64,000 bases of DNA, from assembly GCA_965213545.1 (NCBI GenBank), contig CBDBZL010000002.1:1798001-1862000 (forward strand), given 5' to 3'. Of this stretch, positions 8,675 through 17,669 are shown piece by piece. The stretch comes from CBDBZL01 sp965213545. GTDB taxonomy: Bacteria; Pseudomonadota; Alphaproteobacteria; Sphingomonadales; Sphingomonadaceae. The notes beneath the pieces were generated by a model, which made no database searches, had not been told where the DNA came from, and saw only the letters and a list, made by a program, of their open reading frames with translations. The stretch's first letter is position 1. Each line of letters starts with the position of its first letter. The position numbers and the translations under genes were made by a program.

Positions 8675-9250
8675 ATGCCCGCTCCGATCGACGAACGCCG
8701 CATCCTCAACGCCGCTCTTTCTGTGTGGCGAGAGCATGGCTATCGTGATGCGACCACCCGCAAGGTCGCGGCGCTCGCCGGGATTGGCGAAGTGACGCTA
8801 TTCCGCCGCTTCGGCGACAAGGCGACGCTGTTCGCGGCCGCGCTCAAGGAGGAGGCAGACCGGTTCCGGGCTGACATCGAATTTTCGAATGATGTCGTGG
8901 ACGATCTCACCGCCTTGGTTGCCGAATACCAGGCGATGCTGGCCCGCAACGGCACGATTGTCCTCGATTTCCTGATCGAAGCGCCGCGTAACCCCGAACT
9001 GGCGCAGATCGGGCCGGTACCGATGACCGCCATCGCCACCGCTGTAGCGTTGATCGCCAAATATCAACAATTGGGGCACCTTCAAACCGGGCCGCCGCAG
9101 GTGCTTGTGCTTACGCTTCTTGGTCCTCTTATCATGCAGTATGCTCTGGGCCGCGCCCAACCCATGCTCGCCATTCAAGTGGAGCCGCGTGTGGTGGCTT
9201 CAAGATTTCTCGAAGGATGGAGTATGGTCCCAGAGGCGAAACGGGGCTGA
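8675..9250 (+). CDS. TetR/AcrR family transcriptional regulator
   Basis: 191 residues. The N-terminal TetR HTH covers about residues 7-50: RRILNAALSVWREHGYRDAT, then VAALAGIGEVTLFRRFGDKATLF, with the recognition-helix pattern G-x-x-x-x-x-L-F-x-x-F. The C-terminal part (about 60-190) is the variable ligand and dimerisation domain. It lies divergent from the FAD monooxygenase with two palindromes in the gap, so local repression of that gene and autoregulation are likely. The ligand is unknown. An AAGAG Shine-Dalgarno precedes the ATG. Confidence 0.92.
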   Translation: MPAPIDERRILNAALSVWREHGYRDATTRKVAALAGIGEVTLFRRFGDKATLFAAALKEEADRFRADIEFSNDVVDDLTALVAEYQAMLARNGTIVLDFLIEAPRNPELAQIGPVPMTAIATAVALIAKYQQLGHLQTGPPQVLVLTLLGPLIMQYALGRAQPMLAIQVEPRVVASRFLEGWSMVPEAKRG

Positions 9251-9428
9251 CGAGCGCTGCGAGCCCTTTCGATCGTCCGCTATTTAAAATGTCCGGCGCA
9301 AGTTCGATGTAGAGCGCTGGCGCGAACGTCTGTTTTCGCGCACCGGGCTTGCAAAACCGGTCGTTCAGCAAACCACCTACAATAGCGGTCGCAAGACTTG
9401 GCGAGGTTTCTAAGGCGAGTTGCGCCGC

Positions 9429-10424
9429 TCACTCATCCCCATAAATCGCCACCACCGGCTCCTCGCCTGCCCGCACGACGCCGCGATACATGCCCGGCGT
9501 GTTGAACGAGAAGGCGTGGCTGCCGTCGGGCGCCAGCACGATCACGCCGCCGCTGCCGCCGAGATTGGCGATGTCTGCCTGGACATGGTGGGCGGCCTGT
9601 TGCGGGCCTTCCTCCAGCAACCGCATCCGTGCGCAGATGGCGTGGGCGGCGGCGGCGCGGATGTAGTATTCGCCTGAGCCGGTGGCCGAGACCGCGCAAG
9701 AGCCATTGTCGGCATAGGTGCCCGCGCCGATCACCGGGCTATCACCGATACGGCCCCAGCGCTTGCCGGTCAGACCGCCAGTGGAGGTGGCGGCGGCGAG
9801 GTTGCCGGACCGGTCGCGCGCCACCGCGCCGACGGTGCCATATTTGAGCTCGGCGTCGAACAACGCCTGACCGCCCTCGTTCGCGCGCCGCTCCTCGAGC
9901 TGGCGGAAGCGCTCCTCGGTATGGAACCACTCGGGCCCGGCTTGCTCCAGACCCTGCTCGCGGCTGAAGGCATCGGCGCCCTCGCCCGCCAGCATCACAT
10001 GCGCGCTTTGCTCCATCACCGCTCGGGCCAGGCTGATCGGGTTGCGCGTGGCGGTGACCCCGGCGACCGCGCCCGCCGCGCGGGTAGTGCCGTCCATGAT
10101 CGCCGCGTCGAGCTCGTTCGTTCCCTGGGCGGTGAACACCGCGCCGCGCCCGGCATTGAACTGGGGCGCGTCCTCAAGCACGCGAACCGCCGCCTCGACC
10201 GCGTCCAGCGCGCTGCCGCCATCCGTCAGGATCGCCGCGCCTGCTGCCAGAGCGTCGGTTAGTGCCGCGCGCACCTCGGCTTCGCGTTCGGGTGCCATCC
10301 GGTCGCGCTCGATCCCGCCCGCGCCACCGTGGATGACAAGCGTCCAATCCTGCGCCGAGGCGGTGACGGGGGCCATTACCGCCGCTGCCAGCGCCAAGAC
10401 GCCGGCGATTGATCGTGTGTACAT
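9429..10424 (-). CDS. Isoaspartyl peptidase/L-asparaginase, periplasmic (Ntn-hydrolase)
   Basis: Plant-type asparaginase family, 331 residues. An N-terminal signal peptide (about residues 1-24, ending TASA) predicts export. HGGAGG at 32-37 and FNAGRGAVFT near 90 are family signatures. The autocatalytic cleavage site is YG-T197-VGAVARD, where Thr197 would become the N-terminal nucleophile of the beta subunit. GGLTGKRWGRIGDSP carries the substrate-binding Arg and Asp. It should hydrolyse beta-aspartyl dipeptides and/or asparagine. The gene stands alone, convergent with tetR and divergent from the helicase gene. Confidence 0.93.
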   Translation of the reverse strand: MYTRSIAGVLALAAAVMAPVTASAQDWTLVIHGGAGGIERDRMAPEREAEVRAALTDALAAGAAILTDGGSALDAVEAAVRVLEDAPQFNAGRGAVFTAQGTNELDAAIMDGTTRAAGAVAGVTATRNPISLARAVMEQSAHVMLAGEGADAFSREQGLEQAGPEWFHTEERFRQLEERRANEGGQALFDAELKYGTVGAVARDRSGNLAAATSTGGLTGKRWGRIGDSPVIGAGTYADNGSCAVSATGSGEYYIRAAAAHAICARMRLLEEGPQQAAHHVQADIANLGGSGGVIVLAPDGSHAFSFNTPGMYRGVVRAGEEPVVAIYGDE

Positions 10425-10754
10425 TGTGCAAATATCCTCGTCCTTGCCGCCTGCTTATGCCTGTTCCCAGCGCAAAGGACCGCATGCCCGCCCCACCGTC
10501 AACGGGCAAGATGTGAGTGCGCGCTCGCCATTTCGGATGCGATTGCATTTGACTTCGCCACCCCCGGCGCCCACATGTTTGCGCGACTGGAGCGCGAGGG
10601 TAGCGTGAACTGGCGGGACAACCGCCGCGGCCCCCGCTTCGAACCCAGTTCCCCCGGAGCTTCCCTTTTCACGCGGGTCGTTCAGAACCCGCTTTCCCCC
10701 GTGCGGCCGCATTGCGGCAAGCGCGCGGGAGCGCTCTTGATGTGAGTAATAACA
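10425..10754. other. 330-base intergenic region upstream of the DEAD-box helicase
   Basis: No convincing gene. The region holds the promoters of the divergent peptidase and helicase genes and may give the helicase a long 5' UTR. I could not define a fold. Confidence 0.4.
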
Positions 10755-12086
10755 ATGACATTTGACCAACTCGGGCTCTCGCAGCCCGTCCTCCAGGCGC
10801 TTGCGCTGAAGAATTATACCACGCCTACGCCCATCCAGGCGCAGGCCATCCCGCCGGTGCTGCAAGGCCGCGACATGCTGGGTATCGCCCAGACCGGCAC
10901 GGGCAAGACCGCGGCCTTCATGCTGCCGGCGATCGATCGGCTCAAGGCCTCGGGTCATGGCCGGCCGCAGCGCTCGTGCCGCATGCTGGTGCTGGCGCCC
11001 ACGCGCGAGCTCGCCGGGCAGATCGCCGCCAGTGCGCGTGATTATGGCGCGCTTTCGGGGCTGACGGTGTCGGTCATCGTCGGCGGCACGTCGGTGGGCA
11101 AGGACAAGCAGAAGATGGCGCGCGGGACGGATGTCGTCGTCGCCACCCCCGGCCGTCTGGTCGACCTGATGGACCAGCGCGCGATGCATCTGGACGCGGT
11201 CGAACTGCTGGTGCTCGACGAGGCCGACCAGATGCTCGACCTGGGCTTCATCCATGCGCTGCGCCGGATCGTCTCGCTGCTGCCCAAGGAGCGCCAGACG
11301 CTGCTTTTCTCGGCCACCATGCCCAAGTCGATCAAGCAGCTGGCCGAGCAATATCTGCGCGATCCCGTGCAGGTCTCGGTAGCCCCCTCGGCCACCACCG
11401 CCGAACGGGTCGATCAGTTCGTGTGCTTCGTCAACCAGAAGGAGAAGCAGGCGCTGCTTACCCTGGCGTTGAGGAAGGGACTGCACACCGGCGAGATGGA
11501 CCGCGTGCTGGTCTTCACCCGCACCAAGCATGGCGCCGACCGCGTTGTGCGCCAGCTTGGCCAGGCGGGGCTCGCGGCCAATGCTATCCATGGCAACAAG
11601 AGCCAGCCGCAGCGCGAGCGGGCGCTGGGCGAATTCAAGGCGGGCAAGGTGCGTGTGCTGGTGGCAACCGATATCGCCGCGCGCGGCATCGACGTGACCG
11701 GCGTGAGCCACGTGTTCAACTTCGAACTGCCCAACGTGCCCGAGCAATATGTCCACCGGATCGGTCGCACCGCGCGTGCCGGTAGGGCGGGCGTGGCGAT
11801 CGCCTTTTGCGCGCCCGACGAGCGTGATTATCTGCGCGACATCGAGCGGCTGACCAAGGTGTCGCTCGACAAGGTGCCGCTGCCCGAAAGCTTCCGTGCC
11901 GAGGTGGAGAAGATCGACGCACTGCCCAAAGTGGCCGAGCGACCCGAGCGTGATCGCCGGTCGCCGGGCGGCCGTGGTGGACCGGGCAAGCGGCCGCAGG
12001 TTGCTGCCAGTCCGCGCGGTGATGCCAGCACGGCCTCGCATCGTCGGGGGCGAGCGGGCGGAGCCAGGCGCCGGGCGGCCAGCTGA
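10755..12086 (+). CDS. DEAD-box ATP-dependent RNA helicase, RhlE type
   Basis: 443 residues with all DEAD-box motifs in order: Q motif PTPIQAQAIP, motif I AQTGTGKT (45-52), PTRELA, TPGR, DEAD near residue 155, SAT, then the second RecA domain with ATDIAARGIDV and HRIGRTARAG. A basic, Arg/Gly-rich tail of about 60 residues (PGGRGGPGKRP) likely binds RNA and matches RhlE-type enzymes. Expected role is RNA unwinding in ribosome assembly or RNA turnover. It begins with ATG 330 bases from the divergent peptidase gene. Confidence 0.93.
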   Translation: MTFDQLGLSQPVLQALALKNYTTPTPIQAQAIPPVLQGRDMLGIAQTGTGKTAAFMLPAIDRLKASGHGRPQRSCRMLVLAPTRELAGQIAASARDYGALSGLTVSVIVGGTSVGKDKQKMARGTDVVVATPGRLVDLMDQRAMHLDAVELLVLDEADQMLDLGFIHALRRIVSLLPKERQTLLFSATMPKSIKQLAEQYLRDPVQVSVAPSATTAERVDQFVCFVNQKEKQALLTLALRKGLHTGEMDRVLVFTRTKHGADRVVRQLGQAGLAANAIHGNKSQPQRERALGEFKAGKVRVLVATDIAARGIDVTGVSHVFNFELPNVPEQYVHRIGRTARAGRAGVAIAFCAPDERDYLRDIERLTKVSLDKVPLPESFRAEVEKIDALPKVAERPERDRRSPGGRGGPGKRPQVAASPRGDASTASHRRGRAGGARRRAAS

Positions 12087-12255
12087 GGCTTCCGGCACGG
12101 TTTGCCCTCCTAGTTACAGCCGGCGGATGATATCGCACTCAAAGCGCGCGCCGCATCGCTAAGTGCGCGGCCCGGCGGGCATGCTTCGCTGGTGGACTTG
12201 CCCGCGCGCGCTGTTATCCTCCTGCGAAACGTTTGAAACGCGGGAGATGATCAAG

Positions 12256-13131
12256 ATGTGCAGCGACGACGCCAAATCAGGCACCCTTCCGGTAAGCCGG
12301 CGTCGCTTTGCGGCCCTGGGAGCGGGCGCGGGACTGGGGGGAGTGCTTGCAGGCTGCGCGCCGATTGGGAGCGCAGCGGTTGCCTCCGGGTTGCGCGAGC
12401 GTGCGGTGAGCTTCGCGGCGCCGGGGGGAACGATGGACGGAGTTCTCCTCCATCCCGCCGAAGGGAGGCATCCGGGCGTCATCCTGTGGCCCGATATTGC
12501 CGGTCTCAGGCCCGCCAAAATCGAAATGGGGCGTCGGCTCGCAGGCGAGGGCTATACGGTGTTCGTCGCCAATCCCTATTATCGCAGCGTTGCCGGCCAG
12601 CAGTTCGTCGACTTCGAAGCCTGGCGCGAGGCGGGCGGAATGCAGGCGGTGGCCGACTGGCGCGCACGCAACACCCCCGAGGCGGTGATGGATACCGCAC
12701 GCGCGGTGGTCTCGTGGCTGGATGGCCAGCCGGCGGTGGATAGCGGGCGCGGTATCGGCAACCAGGGCTATTGCATGACCGGCGGCTGGACGATCATGGC
12801 CGCCGCCGCGGTGCCCTCGCGCGTCAAGGCCGCCGCGAGCTTTCATGGTGTGGCGCTGACAGGCGAGGGCGCGCGCATCCCGGTTAACCTGTTCGACGAC
12901 GTGGCCGATAATGCCCGGGCTTTGATCGCCATTGCGCGCGATGATGACGCGCAGAACCCGGCGGCTGCGGAACAGCTACGGGAAGCGGCAGGCGCCGCGC
13001 GGTTCGAGGCGACGGTGGAGGTCTATCCGGCGGACCATGGCTGGACCGTGCTCGACAGCCCCGCCTATGACGAGCTGGCGGCCGAGCGCGCCTTCGCCGA
13101 GCTGATGGCGCTTTATTCCACCACCTTGTGA
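12256..13131 (+). CDS. Dienelactone hydrolase family protein with Tat/lipoprotein signal
   Basis: Alpha/beta hydrolase of about 291 residues. The N-terminus has SRRRFAALGAGAGLGGVLAGC, a twin-arginine signal with a lipobox-like LAGC (Cys34), so an exported lipoprotein is predicted. The nucleophile is Cys173 in GYCMTGG, the dienelactone hydrolase G-x-C-x-G type, with Asp near 230 (IARDDD) and His261 (PADHGW). The ATG at 12256 is nine bases after GGGAG; ATG 12247 is close behind. Cytoplasmic relatives act on dienelactones. This exported form may act on another ester, and its link to the nearby lig cluster is unproven. Confidence 0.85.
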   Translation: MCSDDAKSGTLPVSRRRFAALGAGAGLGGVLAGCAPIGSAAVASGLRERAVSFAAPGGTMDGVLLHPAEGRHPGVILWPDIAGLRPAKIEMGRRLAGEGYTVFVANPYYRSVAGQQFVDFEAWREAGGMQAVADWRARNTPEAVMDTARAVVSWLDGQPAVDSGRGIGNQGYCMTGGWTIMAAAAVPSRVKAAASFHGVALTGEGARIPVNLFDDVADNARALIAIARDDDAQNPAAAEQLREAAGAARFEATVEVYPADHGWTVLDSPAYDELAAERAFAELMALYSTTL

Positions 13132-13235
13132 TATCGGTACGACTGGACGGGAGGCCTGACGGTCGGAGCCGGTTCTGACTCGGACGTATTCATTCGAGCG
13201 GATTACCGTTGGCGAACGCGACCCCAAACCGTCCA

Positions 13236-14246
13236 TCACGCCAGCACACAGGCGGCGAATTCCTCGGTGTCGATCGTCGGCCGGATCGCCTCGTGATAGC
13301 GATGGCCGCGCATGCTCTGCTGATTGATGATCCGTCCCGCCGCCGCGATTGCGTCGGGCGCAAGTTCCACTTCTCCGGCGGCCCGGTTCTCCTCGAGATG
13401 CGCGATGCTGGTGGTGCCGGGGATGACGTGCACCGCCTCGCTTGTCGCAAGCAGCCAGCGCAATGCCAGTTGCGCCGGAGTGACGCCCGTGCCAGCGGCC
13501 AGCGCGGCGAACTCATCGATCAGCGCACGGTTATGCGGCCAGTTCTCGGCCGAGAAACGCGGCATCTTGCGACGCAGATCGTCCTGCGCCAGGCTTTGCG
13601 GATCGCTCGCCATTCCAGCCAGCGCCCCGCGCCCGACTGGGCTGAAGGCGACGAACGCGATGCCCAGCTGCTCGCACGTCTCGAGCACGCCGAGTTCCAC
13701 ATTGCGGGTCCACAAGGAATATTCGGTCTGCACCGCGGCCACCGGATGGACCGCATGCGCCTCGCGGATATGGGCCGCCGACCATTCGGAGACGCCATAA
13801 GCGCCAATCTTGCCCGCCTCGATCGCCCGGACCATGGCGCCCACGCTGTCGGCTACGGGCACCTTGAGGTCGAAGCGGTGAATGTAGAACAGATCGATAT
13901 GATCGGTGCGCAGCCGGGCCAGGCTCTCATTGAGCGAGGCGGCGATCGCATCGGGGCTGCAATCCAGTCCGCGCCGGGGACCCTCGACGATGATCCCGGT
14001 CTTGGAGGCCAGGAAGAACTCGTCACGCCGATGGCCGATCGCCTCGCCGATCAACTCCTCGTTGGCGCCCCCGCCATAGATATTGGCGGTGTCCAGATGG
14101 TCATAGCCGGTGTCCAGCGCATGGTTGAGCAGCCGGACCTGCTCCTCGCGCGGCGGCGGGGCGCCATAGGCCCACGACAGGTTCATGCAGCCAAGCCCGA
14201 TCGGCTGCAGCGCGCGCCCGGCGATTATCCGCTTGCCGATGGCCAT
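13236..14246 (-). CDS. Aldo/keto reductase, distal gene of lig unit
   Basis: 336 residues of (beta/alpha)8 NADPH oxidoreductase. The catalytic tetrad is visible: D52 and Y57 (YDHLDTANIYGGG), K82 (LASKTG) and H123 (FYIHRFD). The ATG overlaps the ligC stop by one base (TGATG), so translation is probably coupled and the enzyme belongs to the protocatechuate unit. Its substrate is unknown; reduction of an aromatic aldehyde or a ring-cleavage aldehyde is possible. An upstream extension of the frame lies inside ligC and is rejected. Confidence 0.88.
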   Translation of the reverse strand: MAIGKRIIAGRALQPIGLGCMNLSWAYGAPPPREEQVRLLNHALDTGYDHLDTANIYGGGANEELIGEAIGHRRDEFFLASKTGIIVEGPRRGLDCSPDAIAASLNESLARLRTDHIDLFYIHRFDLKVPVADSVGAMVRAIEAGKIGAYGVSEWSAAHIREAHAVHPVAAVQTEYSLWTRNVELGVLETCEQLGIAFVAFSPVGRGALAGMASDPQSLAQDDLRRKMPRFSAENWPHNRALIDEFAALAAGTGVTPAQLALRWLLATSEAVHVIPGTTSIAHLEENRAAGEVELAPDAIAAAGRIINQQSMRGHRYHEAIRPTIDTEEFAACVLA

Positions 14247-15208
14247 CAGGACCAGCCGTCCTGCTGTTCGAGGTCCTGGGCAAGCTCGCCGATGACGCGG
14301 TAGCAATCGATCACCTGCGCGACCGAGGAATTGGATTCGCGCCCCTCACGGATCGCGGCGATGAACTCGCGGTCCTGCAATTCGATGCCATTGGTGGAGG
14401 GCACGTCCATGCCCGACAGGTCGATCGGCTGCTCGCGGCCATCGACGAGGTCATCATAGCGCGCGATGTAAGTGCCGGTGTCGCCGATATAGCGGAAGAA
14501 GGTGCCGAGCGGGCCGTCATTGTTGAACGACAGCGCCAGCGTCAGGATCTGGCCTGTCGCGGTCTTCATCTGAATCGACATGTCCATGGCGATGCCCAGG
14601 TCGGGATGGCGCGGCCCCTGGAGGATGTTGGCGCGCACCACCTTCTCGCCGGTCATGTACTGGAAGATGTCGATCGTATGCGCCGAATGGTGCCACAGCA
14701 GGTGATCAGTCCACGAGCGCGGTTCGCCCTTGGCATTCTTGTTCTCACGCCGGAAGAAGAAGGTCTCGACATCCATTGCCTGGATGGTCAGCTCGCCGCT
14801 GTCGATCCGCTGCCTGACCCATTGATGCGACGGATTGAACCGTCGGGTATGGCCCACCATGCACACAAGTCCGGTCTGTCGCTGCTTGTCGAGCACCGCC
14901 TTGGCATCGGCCCAGCTATCGGCGAGCGGGATCTCCACCTCGACATGCTTGCCTGCATCCATGGCCTTGATCGCCTGGTCGGCATGCATCTGAGTGGGGG
15001 TGCACAAAACGACCGCATCGATGCTCGCATCCTCAAGCATGGCCTCGTAGTCGGTGGTGGCTCGGGAGATGCCGTATTTGTCGGCCAGCGCCCGGGTCTT
15101 GTCCTGCGTCCGGCCGACCAGTGCGACCACCTCGACCCCGTCGATCCTGGTCAGGCCGTCGAGGTGCTTCTCCCCAAAGGCTCCGCCACCCGCGAGCGCG
15201 ATTTTCAT
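14246..15208 (-). CDS. ligC: 4-Carboxy-2-hydroxymuconate-6-semialdehyde dehydrogenase LigC
   Basis: 320 residues, Gfo/Idh/MocA fold. N-terminal nucleotide-binding motif GGGAFGEKHLDG lies at about 7-18, then GKHVEVEIPLA near residue 100 and LLWHHSAHTIDIFQYM near 180. LigC oxidises the hemiacetal form of the ring-cleavage product to 2-pyrone-4,6-dicarboxylate (PDC). Assignment rests on fold, length close to the SYK-6 enzyme and position directly after ligAB. AGGAG precedes the ATG at 15208. It overlaps the aldo/keto reductase gene by one base. Confidence 0.92.
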   Translation of the reverse strand: MKIALAGGGAFGEKHLDGLTRIDGVEVVALVGRTQDKTRALADKYGISRATTDYEAMLEDASIDAVVLCTPTQMHADQAIKAMDAGKHVEVEIPLADSWADAKAVLDKQRQTGLVCMVGHTRRFNPSHQWVRQRIDSGELTIQAMDVETFFFRRENKNAKGEPRSWTDHLLWHHSAHTIDIFQYMTGEKVVRANILQGPRHPDLGIAMDMSIQMKTATGQILTLALSFNNDGPLGTFFRYIGDTGTYIARYDDLVDGREQPIDLSGMDVPSTNGIELQDREFIAAIREGRESNSSVAQVIDCYRVIGELAQDLEQQDGWS

Positions 15209-15248
15209 GCCATTTCTCCTGATTTCGATTGCGGAACGTGTCGCGCTG

Positions 15249-16124
15249 TCATGCCGCTTCGAGCGCCGGTTCCTCGTTCTTGAGCACGATATGACCCAGC
15301 GCGCTGTTGGAGCAAGGGACATGGTAATGGCGATGCAGTTCGTTGACCGCGCCGCCCAGGGCGCCGCGCATGATCAGCCACATCACCATCTCGATGCCTT
15401 CCGAGCCGGTCTCGCGCAGATATTCGATATGTTCAAGCTGCCTCAGCCGCTCAGGATCGCGGGTGAGATCATCCAGGAAGCGGGTGTCCCACTCGCGATT
15501 GATCAGCCCGGCGCGCGGGCCCTGTAGCTGGTGGCTCATTCCGCCCGTGCCCCATACATGCACGTCGAGGTCCTCGGGATAGGAGCGCACCGCGCGCGCG
15601 ATCGCCTCGCCCAGCATCCAGCAGCGATTGCCCGAGGGCGGCGGATAGGTGACCACGTTCACCGCCAGCGGGACCACACGCACCGGCCAGTGCTCGGGCG
15701 TGGTATTGTCCTTGTTGCCCAGGATAACGTCGAGCGGCACGGTGAGGCCGTGGTCGACATCCATCTCATTGATGATGGTGATGTCGAACTCATCGAGGAT
15801 GCACGACTGGGCGATGTGCCAGCCAAGGTCCGCATGCCCGGGGACGGGCGGCACCGGTCGCGGGCCCCATCCCTCGTCCGCCGGCTGGTATTCATCGGCG
15901 CAACCCACGGCGAAGGTGGGGATGATCCGCATGTCGAAGGCGCTGGCGTGATCATTATAGACCAGCACCACCACGTCGGGCCGGTGCTCGTCCATGTAGC
16001 GCTTGGTCCAGTCGTAACCGGCGAAGACCGGTTTCCAGTAGTCCTCCTTGGTGCGCCCTTGATCGATCATCGCCCCCACCGCGGGCATGTGGCTGGTGGC
16101 GATGCCATGTGTGATGCGGGCCAT
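15249..16124 (-). CDS. ligB: Protocatechuate 4,5-dioxygenase beta (catalytic) subunit LigB
   Basis: Extradiol dioxygenase of the LigB superfamily, 291 residues. Expected Fe(II) ligands are visible: H12 (TSHMPAVGA), H59 (YNDHASAF) and E242 (GSEGIE). The catalytic-acid His is H198 in GTGGMSHQLQG. With LigA it cleaves protocatechuate between C4 and C5 to 4-carboxy-2-hydroxymuconate-6-semialdehyde. Its ATG overlaps the ligA stop by one base, consistent with coupled, equimolar synthesis of the two subunits. Confidence 0.96.
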   Translation of the reverse strand: MARITHGIATSHMPAVGAMIDQGRTKEDYWKPVFAGYDWTKRYMDEHRPDVVVLVYNDHASAFDMRIIPTFAVGCADEYQPADEGWGPRPVPPVPGHADLGWHIAQSCILDEFDITIINEMDVDHGLTVPLDVILGNKDNTTPEHWPVRVVPLAVNVVTYPPPSGNRCWMLGEAIARAVRSYPEDLDVHVWGTGGMSHQLQGPRAGLINREWDTRFLDDLTRDPERLRQLEHIEYLRETGSEGIEMVMWLIMRGALGGAVNELHRHYHVPCSNSALGHIVLKNEEPALEAA

Positions 16125-16540
16125 CAGCGCGCCCCCTTTATCGAGCGCACCCCATGGGGCGAACGACCGCCAGCGAGCATCATTGCGGCATAATCATCCT
16201 TGCTCATCCCGGTCATCGAACCGACCGCATCCTGGAAGCTCTGCTTGTCGGTGCTGAACAGCTTGGCGAGGAAGTAGATGTTGCCGCCGGCATCGATCAT
16301 GGCGTTGTAGTCGCGCGCAAGCACGGCTTGCCGGGCTTCGTCGGTCAGCTTCCATTCGCTGAGATAGGCGCATTCATCCGCCAGGAAGCGCTTGCGGTTG
16401 TCGGCCTTCATCAGGCTCATGGCGAACTGGTTCAGGTGATAGCCTTGGCGCGCGCGGTTGGCGGTGAACACGCGCGTGCCGGGTATGTCTTCGAACTGGG
16501 CGAGATAGGCGGCAACGTCGCGCGGCATGGTCTGGGTCAT
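16124..16540 (-). CDS. ligA: Protocatechuate 4,5-dioxygenase alpha subunit LigA
   Basis: 138 residues, matching the length of characterised LigA. Helical lid subunit that closes over the LigB active site. Recognisable blocks are GTRVFTANRARQGYHLNQFA, FLADECAYLSEW and GGNIYFLAKLF. The chosen ATG at 16540 follows GGGAGG; an upstream in-frame start would add 13 residues without family similarity. It overlaps ligB (TGATG) and follows ligJ by about 100 bases. Confidence 0.95.
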   Translation of the reverse strand: MTQTMPRDVAAYLAQFEDIPGTRVFTANRARQGYHLNQFAMSLMKADNRKRFLADECAYLSEWKLTDEARQAVLARDYNAMIDAGGNIYFLAKLFSTDKQSFQDAVGSMTGMSKDDYAAMMLAGGRSPHGVRSIKGAR

Positions 16541-16643
16541 GGGTGGTCCTCCCGTTCGAATGCAGGTTGCGCATTGCACCTGTCAGGCAGCTCGGCCCGA
16601 TATGGGCTGGGCGTTCCACAGGTCGCCATCGTTACCCGCCCGG

Positions 16644-17669
16644 TCACGATCCGCGCGCTTTCAACCAGGCGTCGAGCCGCGGGAACACGCGCCTGGCATT
16701 ACCCTCGAAAATAGCGTGCCGATCCTTTTGGGGAATATCGAGCGCCTCGATATAGCGGCGCGTGTCGTCGAAATAATGGCCGGTTTCCGGATCGATGCCG
16801 CGCACCGCGCCCACCATTTCGCTGCCGAACAGGATGTTTTTCGTCTCGATAACCCGGGTCAGCAGATCGATGCCCGGCTGGTGATAGACGCAGCTGTCGA
16901 AGAACACGTTGTTCATCAGATGATCGCCCAGCGCCGGCTTCTTCAGCATGTCGGCAAGACCGCGATAGCGACCCCAATGGAACGGTACCGCGCCGCCGCC
17001 ATGCGGGATAATGAAGCGCATGGTGGGGAAGCGGGCGAACAGGTCGCCTTCGAGGAGTTGCATGAAGGCCACGGTGTCGGCGGCGAGGTAATAGCCGCCG
17101 GTGGCGTGCATCGCCGGGTTGCATGAACCCGAGACATGGATCATCGCCGGCACGTCGAGCGCGCACATCGCCTCGTAGAGCGGAAACCAGCTGGCATCGG
17201 TCAGCGGTGGATGGGTGAAATGCCCGCCACCGGGATCGGGGTTGAGGTTGCAGCCGACAAAACCAAGCTCGGTGACGCAGCGACGGAGCTCGGCGATGCT
17301 GGCGGCAAGGTCGGCCTCAGGGCTTTGCGGCAGCATGCAGACCCCCGAGAAGGTGCCGGGAAACAGCTCTGTCACCCGGTATATCAGGTCGTTGCAGTGC
17401 CGCGACCATCGTGCCGATACCGCCTGGTCACCGACATGATGCGCCATGCGGCTGGCGCGCGGACTGAACAAGGTGACATCGGCACCGCGCTCGTTGATCA
17501 GCCGAAGCTGGTTGGTCTCGATGGTCTCGCGCACCTCGTCATCGGAGATGACGGGATAGACGGGCGGGGTGCCGCCTTCCTCGAAGGCCGCCACCTGCGC
17601 CTCGCGCCAGGCATCATGGGCCGAAGGGGCGGTGGTGTAGTGACCATGACAATCGATGACCAGGGTCAT
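16644..17669 (-). CDS. ligJ: 4-Oxalomesaconate hydratase LigJ
   Basis: Amidohydrolase-superfamily protein of 341 residues, the same length as the SYK-6 enzyme. Metal ligands H8 and H10 lie in IDCHGHYTT, with IPHGGGAVPFHWGRY (about 220-235) and NILFGSEMVGAVRGIDP carrying further ligands. It hydrates the 4-oxalomesaconate enol isomer to 4-carboxy-4-hydroxy-2-oxoadipate, the substrate of LigK. The start codon overlaps the stop of the upstream dehydrogenase gene by four bases (ATGA). Confidence 0.93.
   Translation of the reverse strand: MTLVIDCHGHYTTAPSAHDAWREAQVAAFEEGGTPPVYPVISDDEVRETIETNQLRLINERGADVTLFSPRASRMAHHVGDQAVSARWSRHCNDLIYRVTELFPGTFSGVCMLPQSPEADLAASIAELRRCVTELGFVGCNLNPDPGGGHFTHPPLTDASWFPLYEAMCALDVPAMIHVSGSCNPAMHATGGYYLAADTVAFMQLLEGDLFARFPTMRFIIPHGGGAVPFHWGRYRGLADMLKKPALGDHLMNNVFFDSCVYHQPGIDLLTRVIETKNILFGSEMVGAVRGIDPETGHYFDDTRRYIEALDIPQKDRHAIFEGNARRVFPRLDAWLKARGS

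Noticed and set aside
13236..14306. Longer aldo/keto reductase starting at 14306
   Set aside because: The extra residues lie inside ligC and lack family similarity; the ATG at 14246 gives a normal family start with a TGATG overlap.
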